Assembly (NCBI GenBank): GCA_963706515.1
Contig: CAVPMW010000008.1
Span: forward strand, 124,001-188,000
DNA from: CAVPMW01 sp963706515
Lineage (GTDB): Bacteria > Chloroflexota > Anaerolineae > Anaerolineales > UBA4823
Direction of reading: 5' to 3'
Length of the DNA stretch: 64,000 bases
Numbering within the stretch: position 1 is the stretch's first letter; every line of letters starts with the position of its first letter. Position numbers and translations under genes: made by a program. Positions 36,996 to 46,341 of the stretch are shown here, in pieces. The notes beneath the pieces are model-generated. The model made no database searches. It was not told where the DNA came from and worked only from the letters and a program-made list of their open reading frames with translations.

Positions 36996-37786
36996 GCCGC
37001 AATCCTCTGGTACAGCAGAAAAAGGCGAGCGAGGATGAATACCAGCATTCCGGCAGCGAGAGCCAGGCGCAGGTACACTTCCCAGCTGGCCTGGCGGATT
37101 TCGATCAGGCTGGTCTTAGGACCGGGAAGATTGAAGGCGCGTGCCTGGATCGCCAGGGCTCGCTCTTCCACATCCACCAAACTTCCCAGAATTAATGGCA
37201 CTACCAGGGGAACAATGGCGCTAAAACGCCGGCGCAGGCTTCCAGATGTAACCAGACCCCGCGCCTGTTGTGCGTCCAGGATGGTGGCTGCCCTTCCCTG
37301 AAAGTAAGGGATAATCTGGATCGTCGTCACCAGGATGTAAGCCAGGCTGCCCGGCAAACCGCGCTCAGCGAGTGCAATCATCAAAAAATCGGGACGAGTG
37401 GTAAAAGCAAACCATAAAAAGCTGCTGACCACCACCAAAATCCTTCCGGTGCTGGTGATCGCGAAAAGCAGACCTTCGCTTTTCAGTGAGAATGGCCCTA
37501 TATAGAAAATTGGAGTCCCGTTAGGCCACAAGAATCCCTGGATTAAAAAAACCGAGATGGCAAAAGGCAGCACAACCCGCCAGGTTTTATTGACCAATTC
37601 TTTTAAGACGCCGCTGAACCAGGCTAACGGCAGGATAACCAGGGCAAAGAACAGGTAATTGCTCCAGATACCAGGAAGGGTTAATCCACCGACCAGCAAG
37701 AATGCCGCCGCCGTGAGCTTCGTCAGCGGGTTGAGTTGGTGAATTGGGCTCTCGCGTGGAACATAGAGGGTGAGGGTCGCGCTCAT
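36992..37786 (-). CDS. Energy-coupling factor transporter transmembrane protein EcfT
   Basis: 264 residues with about five or six membrane helices. The coupling-helix motifs appear as A-Q-Q-A-R-G-L-V-T and, further on, A-I-Q-A-R-A-F, near the A-R-G consensus used to contact the two ATPases. The gene sits between the S component and the first ATPase and overlaps the latter by four bases. The order S, T, A, A is that of a dedicated (group I) ECF transporter. Confidence 0.88.
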   Translation of the reverse strand: MSATLTLYVPRESPIHQLNPLTKLTAAAFLLVGGLTLPGIWSNYLFFALVILPLAWFSGVLKELVNKTWRVVLPFAISVFLIQGFLWPNGTPIFYIGPFSLKSEGLLFAITSTGRILVVVSSFLWFAFTTRPDFLMIALAERGLPGSLAYILVTTIQIIPYFQGRAATILDAQQARGLVTSGSLRRRFSAIVPLVVPLILGSLVDVEERALAIQARAFNLPGPKTSLIEIRQASWEVYLRLALAAGMLVFILARLFLLYQRIAA

Positions 37787-37820
37787 CCCAGGGTTGCGCT
37801 GGTTTCGACTGTTGAAATGG

Positions 37821-38444
37821 TCACGCTGTGGGAGCGGTGGGCTCCTGTGCGGCTGGCGGCAAAACGTTCTCGGCGCGCGGGAAACGGGCGAGGAACCTGA
37901 GCGGCAAGGCTTTTAGGATCAGGAAGACGACGAAGAAGCTGATCATCTTGTCCAGCGGGTCTGATGAGACACCCTGGGCGAAGGAGGAGGGCAGAATTCC
38001 AAAACCCATGGCGCGGAAAATCGCCACGATCACGTCGGTTCCGGCGCCGGTTACACCTCCCCAAACGTAAGCCGAGATCGGTGCAGAAATAACTGCCGCG
38101 ATCAGTCCAGTAATCAGCCCGCCAAGGATCGCTTTCCACCATACCCGGAACCAGCCTGCCTCAGCCAGGAGGCCTGCCAGCATGCCGATTACCGCAGCGA
38201 CCGCCGCGAAGGGGGCGTAGGTGACGTTTAATCCGGTCAATCCCCAAACGAAGTTCGAAAGCAATCCGGTCAATGCGCCTGCCCAGGGACCAGCCAGTAC
38301 GCCTACCAGGATCGTACCGATTGAATCAAGGTATAGCGGTACCTTTAATGTATAGGTGATCTGACCGACTGCGATGTTAATTGCGATGGCTACCGGGATC
38401 ATCACCCAGGTAATTGTGGTGAAATCTTTCCGTAAACCGGTCAT
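37821..38444 (-). CDS. ECF transporter substrate-specific (S) component
   Basis: About 207 residues from ATG 38444, chosen for the AGGAG six bases upstream. It has six hydrophobic segments; the N-terminal helix region includes an A-x3-A-like pattern (A-I-A-I-N-I-A-V). Y-L-D-S-I-G-T-I-L-V-G and G-P-W-A-G-A-L-T-G-L-L-S-N lie in the middle, the usual layout of S components. It should bind the vitamin outside or within the membrane. Which vitamin is not clear: no recognisable riboswitch or salvage gene is next to it. Confidence 0.82.
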   Translation of the reverse strand: MTGLRKDFTTITWVMIPVAIAINIAVGQITYTLKVPLYLDSIGTILVGVLAGPWAGALTGLLSNFVWGLTGLNVTYAPFAAVAAVIGMLAGLLAEAGWFRVWWKAILGGLITGLIAAVISAPISAYVWGGVTGAGTDVIVAIFRAMGFGILPSSFAQGVSSDPLDKMISFFVVFLILKALPLRFLARFPRAENVLPPAAQEPTAPTA

Positions 38445-38478
38445 GGGATTCTCCTCTCGAAATTGGACTACACCCCAT

Positions 38479-38506
38479 AAAATACTCACATTTTGGGGAA
38501 TGTCAA
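38479..38506 (-). promoter_or_regulatory. Sigma-70-type promoter for the ECF operon
   Basis: On the - strand, TTGACA (38506-38501), a 16-base spacer and TATTTT (38484-38479) lie 35-62 bases before the S-component start. The -35 is a perfect consensus; the -10 is a four of six match. No riboswitch-like fold was seen between it and the start codon. Confidence 0.6.
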
Positions 38507-38567
38507 TGGGTTAACCCTGAACCGCCTGAATAGTTACAGAACCCCGGCTCCAGAGCTGCATAATTTT

Positions 38568-38582
38568 AGGACTTACGCAGTT
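38568..38582 (+). repeat. AGGACTTACGCAGTT motif (IS/MITE-end-like), + orientation
   Basis: A 15-base motif identical to the reverse complement of 54442-54456 and close to the ends of the 7818-7995 segment. It lies in the gap between the ECF operon and the exporter operon. No partner end or transposase is nearby. Confidence 0.45.
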
Positions 38583-38620
38583 CGCGAAGGAGTTGCCGTT
38601 ATTTTCGGTCTATTTTCCTT

Positions 38621-39884
38621 TTATGGAGATCCAAAATCGACGTGGGCGCTCATCCCCCAGCGCAGGCGTGGGTCGTTGTCTTCCAGCTTGATTTTAGCTT
38701 TGTAAAAAATATCCCCTTCATCTTCGGTGTAGAGCTGGTCAACGGTCTCAACCTGACCGGCAAGCTTCAGATCCGGATACGCCGCAAGCGATACCTGGAC
38801 CTGTGCACCGGGTTTTACCCGGGTGATGTCAGTTTCTTTGATTTCATCGGTTTCGACAGTCCACTGGCTCAAGTCAGCGATCTTGATCACTACCTGACCC
38901 GGTTCGGATCCATTCGCCGGGTTTAACTGCCACTTCCACCACCTCCCCGGAGGCCGGCGCGACGATTTCTGTGGCGGCGAGGGCAACTCTGGCAGCTTGA
39001 AGCTGTGCCTGCGCGAGGCGTAAATTTGCTTGAGCGGCTGTCAGCTCATCCGGGTCGGGTCCGCCGTGCAGTTTCTCCCAATCCTGACGGGCTTTGTCCA
39101 GCCGGGCATTCGCCAGCTCCAGGCGAGCCTGTGCTTGAGCCAGGTCGATTGGATCTACAGGCTCGAGCAGCTTGTCATATTTGTCCTGGGCATCTTCGAG
39201 ATGGCGTTCTTTCGAGGTTACGTTTTTGCGTAAATCTACGAGGCGCAGCTTGAAGGCATGTTTTGTGATAAACATCCAGATGATGTTATCCTCATTGGCG
39301 TATTTATTTTCGGCTTTCTGCAGGTCATCTTTTGCCAGCTTGAGCTGTCGCTGCCGTAAAAGCAGGTTTGCATACGCCTGGTCGACCTGGGCCTGACTTT
39401 TTGAATTCTGCAGGCTGACCAGGTAATCCCTGGCGTATTTTTGCTCCTTGTCCGCCAGGGCAAGCGCAACACCTGCTTCAGCCAGGGCTACATCAGCAGT
39501 GCGGTACAGATCATCCAGGCGTTGCTGAGCTTCGACCTCGTCCAGCTCAGCCGCGGCGACCTCAGCAGCTCGTTCTGAATAAGTATCCAGGCGCAGCAGG
39601 GTTTGACCGGCTGACACCTTTTGACCTTCTGCCACCCTGACCTGCTCTGCGCGAGACCCCTCTGCCATGGCAATCTCGATAGAATCACTCGGAGCGAGGT
39701 GACCCTTTACCGAGAGATCAGCTATCGGCATGATAGAGGGCTGTTGTGCTGTAAGCGGGGGTTGAGCTCCAGCATTCACGGTGGTTAAATGCAAAAAAAC
39801 CTGCGCAAGAATGGTTAGCAATCCCAGCAGACAAACGAGGATGGCTACTCTTGAGCGCCGTTCAGGATAATTTATTGAAGACAT
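38621..39884 (-). CDS. HlyD/MacA-like membrane-fusion protein (one frameshift)
   Basis: Read on the - strand, 39884 to ~38925 and ~38935 to 38621. One extra base in CCGGG near 38930 breaks it; the joined product is about 421 residues. One N-terminal membrane anchor (about 13-32), then a lipoyl half motif A-E-G-Q-K-V-S-A-G-Q-T-L, a long alpha-helical hairpin rich in A, E, Q, K and L, the second lipoyl half V-A-V-K-P-G-E-W-I and a beta-barrel ending D-P-R-L-R-W-G-M-S. It should link the ABC permease to the outside. It is the last gene of the exporter operon and a paralogue of the next one upstream. Confidence 0.78.
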
Positions 39885-39920
39885 CCCGGATTCATTCCCA
39901 TGGGATTCTGAAGAGCGCCT

Positions 39921-41147
39921 CTATGGCTGGAAGATAACCTTGACCGTCATCCCCCAACGCAGGTCGGGATCGGCTTCATCCAGGTTAATTTTCGCGGTAT
40001 AGGTAACGTCGCCAAATTTTTCGACGGATATCTGGCTGATCGATTCGACTTTACCAGGTAGCTTTAAGTCTGGTAAAGCATCGGGAGTGACCTGGACTGC
40101 CTGACCGGTGTGGATCGCAGGTACGTCCATCTCGTTTAAATCCTTTGTCTCCACTTTCCACTTTGAAAAGTCTGCGATCACGGCAGCCAGCTTACCTGGG
40201 ATAGCCTGCTCGCCAGGTTTTAAGTCCAATTGGACGACCGTCCCGCTGATCGGAGCAACCAGCTCGCTGTCAGACAGGGATTTTTGGGCAGCAACCAGGG
40301 CCGCTTCGGCAGCCGACAGGCGTGCCTGATCCAATTCCAGCTGGTCGGGGTCAGGACCATTCTTCACATCTGCATAATCTTTTTCGGCCAGGCTGAGCTT
40401 TGCCTGGGCCAATAATAGATTGGCTTCCGCGACCGCCATATCGATATCGTTCGGATTGCCCTCCAGGTTATTGAGCAAGCGGACCGCATCGTCATATTTC
40501 CGCTGGGCATCCGCCAGGATGGAAAGATAGCGGGCGCGGGTCACATTATCTTCTGGCTTATTTCTATAGGAAGCATAATCCTCATTGGCTGTCTTCAAGC
40601 GGTCCTTGAGCAGGACAACGTTCGCCTGGGCTTTATCGAGGTCCGTCCCCCGGCTGCCGCTCTTGAGATTATTCAGATAGCGTTCGGCGTCCCGCACGGC
40701 ATCCCGGGCATCGGCCACACCTTGCAGCCCGGCAGCAGTATCGACGTTCGAATTATCCTGCAGGGTTTTGAGCGCCTGGCGTGCGTTGGTCAGCTCCAGG
40801 TCAGCGTTCGCCACTGCTGCAGCCAGGCGATCGTGCTGGTCGAGCTGGGCAATTACCTCCCCAGCCTCGATAGTATCTCCTTCATTAACAAGCACCTTAG
40901 CGATCGTCCCACCGATGTTATAGCTCAGGTTGACGAATTCATTGGGCACGAGGTTGCCTTCCACAATGACACCCGCCTGGTCTCTTACTGTAGGGACCGT
41001 GGTTTGCTGGGGGGTGCTCGTGGCTATTTTCTGGCAACCGCTGAGGAGCAACGCACCAATCCAGAGCAATCCGATGAGCGCCGGCATGCTGAATTTTGCC
41101 GGGTGGAATACTGGTAATTTACCTGAAAAAAGATGGACATTATTCAT
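39921..41147 (-). CDS. Lipoprotein membrane-fusion protein (HlyD/MacA-like)
   Basis: 408 residues from ATG 41147, which has GAGG nine bases upstream (an in-frame ATG at 41162 is possible). A hydrophobic segment ends in L-L-L-S-G-C, a clear lipobox, so it is probably a lipoprotein. Lipoyl halves are seen at V-N-E-G-D-T-I-E-A-G-E-V-I and D-L-K-P-G-E-Q-A-I, separated by a long coiled hairpin. The end reads D-P-D-L-R-W-G-M-T-V, as in its paralogue. The start overlaps the permease stop by 8 bp, so it is coupled to the permease. Confidence 0.87.
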   Translation of the reverse strand: MNNVHLFSGKLPVFHPAKFSMPALIGLLWIGALLLSGCQKIATSTPQQTTVPTVRDQAGVIVEGNLVPNEFVNLSYNIGGTIAKVLVNEGDTIEAGEVIAQLDQHDRLAAAVANADLELTNARQALKTLQDNSNVDTAAGLQGVADARDAVRDAERYLNNLKSGSRGTDLDKAQANVVLLKDRLKTANEDYASYRNKPEDNVTRARYLSILADAQRKYDDAVRLLNNLEGNPNDIDMAVAEANLLLAQAKLSLAEKDYADVKNGPDPDQLELDQARLSAAEAALVAAQKSLSDSELVAPISGTVVQLDLKPGEQAIPGKLAAVIADFSKWKVETKDLNEMDVPAIHTGQAVQVTPDALPDLKLPGKVESISQISVEKFGDVTYTAKINLDEADPDLRWGMTVKVIFQP

Positions 41148-43551
41148 AGGAAAGGACCTCACGAATGGTCAGGCGTGTAGCGCTCCGCGCAGGCAGTACG
41201 CTGGCCAAAAACGACAGGATTGCCACCATCACGAACCAGATTGTGAGCCCGATGGGGGTGAAACCAAAATTCGAAGAGCTGCCAAACAATGCCTGGGCGA
41301 TGCTGTCCGACATAATTTTGCTGATCGGGAAGGAGAGCAAGGTCGCCATGAACCAGCTGATCAGTCCAATCAGCAAACCCTCGATCAGTACGATGCGCAT
41401 CAGTACCTTGTTCGCAGCGCCGATTGCCCGCAGTATTCCGATCTCTCGCGTACGTTCCATGACATTCATGCTCATCGTACCAGCCAGACCGATGCTGCCT
41501 ACCAGAGCAGTGAGCAAGGCGAGGAAGAGCAGCAAGGCAGTCAGTACATTAAAACCCTGGCTGGCTAACATTGTGCGAGAATGACCGGTGTTGATATCCG
41601 TTACCTTGATGCCTGAATCCTGCAGGCGCGCTTCTACCGCTCTTCCCAAGACTTCCTGTTCGGATTCAGTCAAGTCTGGCTGGCTTGAAACCACCCGGTA
41701 GACGGCTGCCCGCCCCGGCTGGTGAATAATCTCCGAAACGTATTCGTAATTGCTGTATGCCGACAGGCCGCTTATTTTACCTGCCAGCTGGAAGAATCCG
41801 ACGACGACCCAATCTGTATCTTTGTCATTTACCCGTAAGCGTAAGGTATCCCCAACCTTAAGATTTGGCAAGCGCTCATGGAATAGCTCGCTCAAGGCGA
41901 TAGCATTCCGGTCGCCCGGCTGGATCCAGCGACCCTCCAGCATTACCGGTTTGATTAAGGTGCTGCTCGCCGGCGGGGCGAGCATGAAGACACTGTCGCC
42001 TATCGAATCATCCGGTAATATGATCTCGCTGCGGGCGACCGCCCAGCCTTCAGCCATGCGTACCCCGGGCACTTCGCGCGCCAGGCTATCGATCTCATCA
42101 ATAGGGTACGACCGGTCGAGGCTGATATTTACATCAGCCACGAAATACTGGATGATGCGGTCGACGTAATCCAACATTGAGACGCGCACGTTGAAGGTCG
42201 CGATAAAGATCGCGCCGCCGAGCGTCAAAGTAAATACGGTCAGGAGCAAACGCCATTTATGGCGGAAAGTATTGCGCAGCGAGACCAGGAGGAGCAAAGA
42301 GTATCTACGCAGGCTGCCCAGGCGCCTGTCCAACCAGCCCTGGGCGGGCGGATTGTGCTGGCTGATGCCGCTCAGCGCTTCCTGCACGCTGATGCGCGTC
42401 CCCTGCCAGACCGGGATCAGCGCAGCTATTTGGGGCATGAGCAGCGCCAGAACTGCCTGGAGCAGGATTACAGGGAATACCAGGCGCGGGCCGTAATACA
42501 AGCTGTTCGTCTGCAAGCTGAGGAACTGCACAATGCGGAAGGCAACCAGATAAGTGAGGGGAACAGCTACAATAAAAGCAAGAACTCCAAACAAAAAGGC
42601 CAACGAGAGATAGATCGAGGCGACCTGGATTTGCCTTGCGCCGATCGTTTTCAAGATACCGATTTGCTGGACCTGCTGGTTGAGCAGAGCCTGCATGGTA
42701 TTCGTGATCAGGAATCCGGAGAGAAGCACAACCAGCAGCCCAATGACCACCAAAACCGCCAGGATAGCCCGGGCAAGGTACAGGTTGGGATGGTCATACG
42801 AGCTGTGCTGCGAGGTGCTGGAGATATCGATATTATTCTCATCGAATGCGTTGCGCACTTCCAGGGCAACGGCATCCAGGTTGTGGGTATCGCGGCTGTC
42901 GCCGGTAACGGTTACGTATAACGAATTGAACAGCTTCGGCAGCGGCTGCTCTAACAATTCCAGAGTCGCACGGTTTACATAGCCTTGTACTGGAGCATTA
43001 AAGAATCCACCAGCTCCCCCAAAAGCACCGATGGTCTGGTCCTGCACGACGCCAACCAGCTTCAGCTGGCGCGCCCGCCCGGAGGGAAGCTCGAAGGTAA
43101 TCATATCCCCCAGGCTGGCGTGTGTATCGGCCAGTTTGAACTGATCGATAACGACCTCGCCATCACCCGGCGGCCAGGTCCCTGCAACCAGGCTGAGCTT
43201 ATTGAGCACCTGGTTCTCCGGATCCTTCAAGGTATGCATGCCGATCGAAACCCACTCACCGGGGCTGCCGGCAAAGCGCAGGCTGAATTCGCGCTCCCCG
43301 ACAGCCTGGCTGACACCGGGCAATTTTTGGATCCGGTCGACCAGGCCTTGCTCGAACAGGGCGGCGGATACGTAAATATTCGCCGGGTTGGTGGAGACAT
43401 AGCCCGTTTGCATATCTCCCGGGCCAACCACATAAATTGTCGTGATGACTCCGAGAGCGAAGAGCCCGACAGCAATCGAGGCCAGTACGAGCAACGATCT
43501 CAGCGGGTTGCCCCACAAGTCTGCCCAAACTTTTTGCCAGCGGGGACGCAT
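41140..43551 (-). CDS. ABC transporter permease with two FtsX domains
   Basis: 803 residues. The N-terminal TM is near 15-38, followed by a MacB-like periplasmic region. Three helices of the first FtsX unit lie about 258-395, a mid TM near 433-455, a second periplasmic region, and the final three FtsX helices at about 675-790 (the region with E-R-T-R-E-I-G-I-L-R-A-I-G-A). This is the LolE/HtsT-like long form. It would act with the two ATPases and the membrane-fusion proteins. Start and ATPase stop share one base (TGATG), implying coupling. Substrate unknown: lipid, lipoprotein, peptide or drug. Confidence 0.9.
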   Translation of the reverse strand: MRPRWQKVWADLWGNPLRSLLVLASIAVGLFALGVITTIYVVGPGDMQTGYVSTNPANIYVSAALFEQGLVDRIQKLPGVSQAVGEREFSLRFAGSPGEWVSIGMHTLKDPENQVLNKLSLVAGTWPPGDGEVVIDQFKLADTHASLGDMITFELPSGRARQLKLVGVVQDQTIGAFGGAGGFFNAPVQGYVNRATLELLEQPLPKLFNSLYVTVTGDSRDTHNLDAVALEVRNAFDENNIDISSTSQHSSYDHPNLYLARAILAVLVVIGLLVVLLSGFLITNTMQALLNQQVQQIGILKTIGARQIQVASIYLSLAFLFGVLAFIVAVPLTYLVAFRIVQFLSLQTNSLYYGPRLVFPVILLQAVLALLMPQIAALIPVWQGTRISVQEALSGISQHNPPAQGWLDRRLGSLRRYSLLLLVSLRNTFRHKWRLLLTVFTLTLGGAIFIATFNVRVSMLDYVDRIIQYFVADVNISLDRSYPIDEIDSLAREVPGVRMAEGWAVARSEIILPDDSIGDSVFMLAPPASSTLIKPVMLEGRWIQPGDRNAIALSELFHERLPNLKVGDTLRLRVNDKDTDWVVVGFFQLAGKISGLSAYSNYEYVSEIIHQPGRAAVYRVVSSQPDLTESEQEVLGRAVEARLQDSGIKVTDINTGHSRTMLASQGFNVLTALLLFLALLTALVGSIGLAGTMSMNVMERTREIGILRAIGAANKVLMRIVLIEGLLIGLISWFMATLLSFPISKIMSDSIAQALFGSSSNFGFTPIGLTIWFVMVAILSFLASVLPARSATRLTIREVLSYE

Positions 43552-44699
43552 CAGGCTTTTCCCCCCGGATTGTTGAATATCCCACCGTGGCGAGGAGACC
43601 GGTTTAGATTGGCTTGCTCCAGGCTCTTTTGCACAGCGGGGGAGGCGCTCAACCAGCCGCGGAAAGTCTGTTCGTCCAGTGTGAACAGCCGTGCTGGTCC
43701 ATCCGCCGTCACCCTGGCTGCCAGGTGGTCACGCCCGGTGTCGAGCAAATCCAGCGAGGAGAGTGAGTCCCCGGATTTCAGGTGGATCAATTCAGCCGGT
43801 TTCCCTTGCTGTCCATTGAGCGCGATCACGATCTCTCCACAGGTCAGGAGGTACAGGCCGAGGCCTCCATCCAGGGGCAGCTGGTCGCCTGGGGAATGCT
43901 CGACTTCTTGGAGGTGATGGGTAAGCCACAGCATCTGGTTGTGGGGCAGATCCGAGAACGCCTCGGCTACCCACGGGTTGATCAGTTCCCCATCAGATAG
44001 CAGCAGCGTGCGTTGGGTGCGTTTAGCCAGGCTGACGTCGTGGGTAACCACCAGGATCGTCTTATTTTGCTCCACCAGCTCGCTGAAGAGATTAAGTACT
44101 TCGTCAGCGGAACGCGTATCCAGGTTGCCAGTCGGCTCATCGGCGATCAGGATGGGCGGGTCATTGGCGAGGGCGCGGGCGATAGCTGCTGACTGCTGCT
44201 GTCCACCGGAGACTGCCGCGGGGAGTTTATCGGCGAAATCTCCGAGACCGACCAGGCCGAGCAGATCCCGGGCTCGCCGTTCCCTTTCGGCTGGTTTGTA
44301 CATGCCAGCCAGGACCATCGGCAGGATAATGTTCTCAAGCAAAGTCAGAGTAGGCATGAGCTGATAGAACTGGAAAACAATCCCGAGATTCTGCCCGCGC
44401 CACAAGGACATATCGTTCTCGCTCATAGCATGGATGTAGGTCGATCCTACCCGGACGCTCCCTGAAGTTGGATGATCGATGCCGGTCAGCATATTTACCA
44501 GGGTTGATTTCCCGCTGCCCGACTTGCCCACGATGCTGACGAATTCACCCGAAAACATACAAGCGGTTACCGCTTTCAGTGCAGTAAATTCGCCGGCTGC
44601 ATTTTTAAAGGTTTTGACGATGTCTTTCATCTGGATCAAGGCATCGTCGTCGCAGCGATCTGGCGGGAGAAATTCGGGAGAATCACACGCAGGGGACAT
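43551..44699 (-). CDS. ABC transporter ATPase fused to a cyclic-nucleotide-binding-like domain
   Basis: 382 residues. Residues 1-230 are a MacB/LolD-type ATPase: Walker A G-K-S-G-S-G-K-S-T, signature V-S-G-G-Q-Q-Q, Walker B I-L-I-A-D-E-P-T-G-N-L-D, and switch V-T-H-D. The last ~130 residues (from about 255) form a beta-rich unit with P-G-D-Q-L-P-L-D-G-G and L-Y-L-L-T-C-G-E-I-V-I, as in the Crp/cNMP-binding fold. The glycine/arginine phosphate-binding cassette is not clearly preserved. LolD-type ATPases end near 230 residues, so the extension is unusual and may regulate the exporter. Confidence 0.82.
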   Translation of the reverse strand: MSPACDSPEFLPPDRCDDDALIQMKDIVKTFKNAAGEFTALKAVTACMFSGEFVSIVGKSGSGKSTLVNMLTGIDHPTSGSVRVGSTYIHAMSENDMSLWRGQNLGIVFQFYQLMPTLTLLENIILPMVLAGMYKPAERERRARDLLGLVGLGDFADKLPAAVSGGQQQSAAIARALANDPPILIADEPTGNLDTRSADEVLNLFSELVEQNKTILVVTHDVSLAKRTQRTLLLSDGELINPWVAEAFSDLPHNQMLWLTHHLQEVEHSPGDQLPLDGGLGLYLLTCGEIVIALNGQQGKPAELIHLKSGDSLSSLDLLDTGRDHLAARVTADGPARLFTLDEQTFRGWLSASPAVQKSLEQANLNRSPRHGGIFNNPGGKA

Positions 44700-44706
44700 T
44701 CTGAGC

Positions 44707-45459
44707 TCAGATCTCTATATCGTAATCAACGATTAATCCATCTGCCAGGCGCATGGTGCGGGAAACCCGCTGAGCCAGGCTGCGATCGTGCGACACCAGC
44801 AGGATCGTTTTCCCCTGTTCAATCAGGGTTGCGAAGATCTGGAAGATGGTTTCGGCAGTGAGCGAGTCGAGGCGCCCGGTCGGTTCATCGGCGACGATGA
44901 TCGGCGGGTCGTTGGCGAGCGCCCGGGCAATCGCAACCCTCTGCTGCTGCCCTCCCGATATGGCGGATGGATGTTTGTAGGCGTGCTCCTCCAGCTCAAC
45001 CATGCGTAAAAGCTCCAAGGCCCGCGTCTGGCTATCTCCATTGCGATATAAACCACAGACGTCCATTGGCAGAGTCACATTCTGCAGCAGGGAAAGGCTG
45101 GGCATGAGGTAGAAAGACTGGTAAATAATCCCCAGGTTGCGTCCACGCCATTGGGCAAGCTGGTTTTCATTCAGCTGGTGGAGCGGGGTATCGCCAAGCC
45201 AGACCTCCCCTTCAGTGAGGTGGTCTACCCCGGTTACCATGTTGATCAGCGTCGTTTTGCCAGCGCCGGATTTTCCCAGGATTCCCAGGAATTCCCCTGG
45301 ATATACGTCCAGGTCGATCCCCTTTAATGCGAAAAAATTCCCACCGGCAGTCTGGTAGGATTTGGTGACCCCTCGCAGGCGGATCAGCGGTTCATCCAGG
45401 ATTCGGTTCGGGAGTGGTAATGCAGGCGGGAGTGAGACTGCGCTTTCCATACCAACCAT
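44707..45459 (-). CDS. ABC transporter ATPase (LolD/MacB type)
   Basis: About 250 residues from ATG 45459 (ATG 45450 or TTG 45474 are alternatives). Walker A G-K-S-G-A-G-K-T-T, Q-loop in I-Y-Q-S-F, signature I-S-G-G-Q-Q-Q-R-V, Walker B I-I-V-A-D-E-P-T-G-R-L-D and switch V-S-H-D. First gene of the exporter operon. Two different ATPases with one large permease suggest a heterodimeric engine. It faces the TetR-like regulator gene across a 136-bp gap. Confidence 0.87.
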   Translation of the reverse strand: MVGMESAVSLPPALPLPNRILDEPLIRLRGVTKSYQTAGGNFFALKGIDLDVYPGEFLGILGKSGAGKTTLINMVTGVDHLTEGEVWLGDTPLHQLNENQLAQWRGRNLGIIYQSFYLMPSLSLLQNVTLPMDVCGLYRNGDSQTRALELLRMVELEEHAYKHPSAISGGQQQRVAIARALANDPPIIVADEPTGRLDSLTAETIFQIFATLIEQGKTILLVSHDRSLAQRVSRTMRLADGLIVDYDIEI

Positions 45460-45467
45460 TCTTTTTA

Positions 45468-45482
45468 AATACAATTCGTATT
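45468..45482. promoter_or_regulatory. Inverted repeat overlapping the exporter promoter region
   Basis: AATAC-AATTC-GTATT, a 5-bp inverted repeat, just ahead of the first ATPase gene; a TATAAT box for the - strand (45485-45480) overlaps it. It is well placed for repression of the exporter by the divergent TetR-like protein. The -35 box is poor (CTGAAA). Confidence 0.4.
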
Positions 45483-45547
45483 ATAATGGACAAACTATCT
45501 AATTTCAGATGCATGTCTGAGAATTATATGTAAACTTCCCGCCTTGT

Positions 45548-45559
45548 CAACTCGAGTTG
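45548..45559. promoter_or_regulatory. Perfect 12-bp palindrome upstream of the tetR-like gene
   Basis: CAACTCGAGTTG is a perfect palindrome 36 bp before the regulator start. It differs from the AATAC/GTATT repeat nearer the exporter. Either could be the TetR operator. Confidence 0.4.
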
Positions 45560-45594
45560 CTCGCTTTTGTCTGATAATGAACAAACATTAATCG

Positions 45595-46237
45595 ATGCTT
45601 ATAGAAAAGAAACCCCCACTCGATCGCCGTGTACTCCGCACCCGGCGCAACCTGCGCCTGGCTCTGTTCTCCCTCATCCTGGAGCAAGGTTACGATTCAG
45701 TTACCATTGAAGAGATCACGAATCGGGCTGACGTCGGTCGGACGACATTTTACCTGCACTACCGGGACAAAGAAGATTTACTGATGGAAAGCGTTGGTGA
45801 CCTGGTGGATGGCCTGGTCGACCAGCTCTCACACGTCCCCATCGAACAGTGGAAAGAGGAAGAGGGAGGTTTGGATATCGGCGAAGTTCCCCTGGCTCCC
45901 ATCACGCTCGCATTCCAGCACGTCGCCCAGAACGCCAACCTGTACCGGATCATTTTGCGCGGGGATGGGACTTACTCCGCCATTCAACATCTGCCGCGAG
46001 ATTATTATCCAGGCAGTCTTAGACTTGCTCCGCAATTTTACTTCGCACGATAACCTGATAATGAACCCGCAGGTACCCCTGGAGGTATTCGTCCACAGCC
46101 TGGCAGGCGCCTGGATCGGTCTGGTCTCCTGGTGGCTGGAGCAGGACCTGCCCTATCCTCCCGAGCAAGTTGCGGTGATGTACCACCGCATGTTTATGCG
46201 CAGCACCCGGGAGATTTTAGGCATCCAGCAGCGCTGA
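45595..46237 (+). CDS. TetR/AcrR family transcriptional regulator (one frameshift)
   Basis: Frames 45595-~45997 and ~45990-46237 join if one C of CCG near 45995 is removed (about 214 residues). The HTH is clear: L-A-L-F-S-L-I-L-E-Q-G-Y, then V-T-I-E-E-I-T-N-R-A-D-V-G-R-T-T-F-Y-L-H-Y-R-D-K-E-D-L (about 41-64). The C-terminal part has a W-W-L-E-Q motif typical of TetR_C_33-like members. Divergent from the ABC exporter, so it is the likely repressor of that operon, responding to an exported compound. Confidence 0.8.
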
Positions 46238-46268
46238 GCTTATCCACTAAATTTAGGAAATAAAATGA

Positions 46269-46314
46269 CTAAACGGGATTGGAAAGCACTACGTGCACTT
46301 CCGATCCCGTTTAG
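46269..46314. terminator. Strong inverted repeat between converging genes
   Basis: CTAAACGGGATTGGAA (from 46269) pairs with TTCCGATCCCGTTTAG (to 46314), with one mismatch. It lies between the TetR-like gene (+) and the zinc-ribbon gene (-), where a bidirectional terminator is expected, but it lacks a T run on either side. Confidence 0.5.
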
Positions 46315-46341
46315 AAGACCAACCCGGTTGAGTTTAGCTGT

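Noticed and set aside
38445..38620. TPP or other vitamin riboswitch before the ECF operon
   Set aside because: A promoter is visible but no known aptamer signature such as the TPP CUGAGA box.
41165..43917. Several + strand open frames over the exporter genes
   Set aside because: Low-complexity shadow translations; the - strand carries clear ABC motifs.
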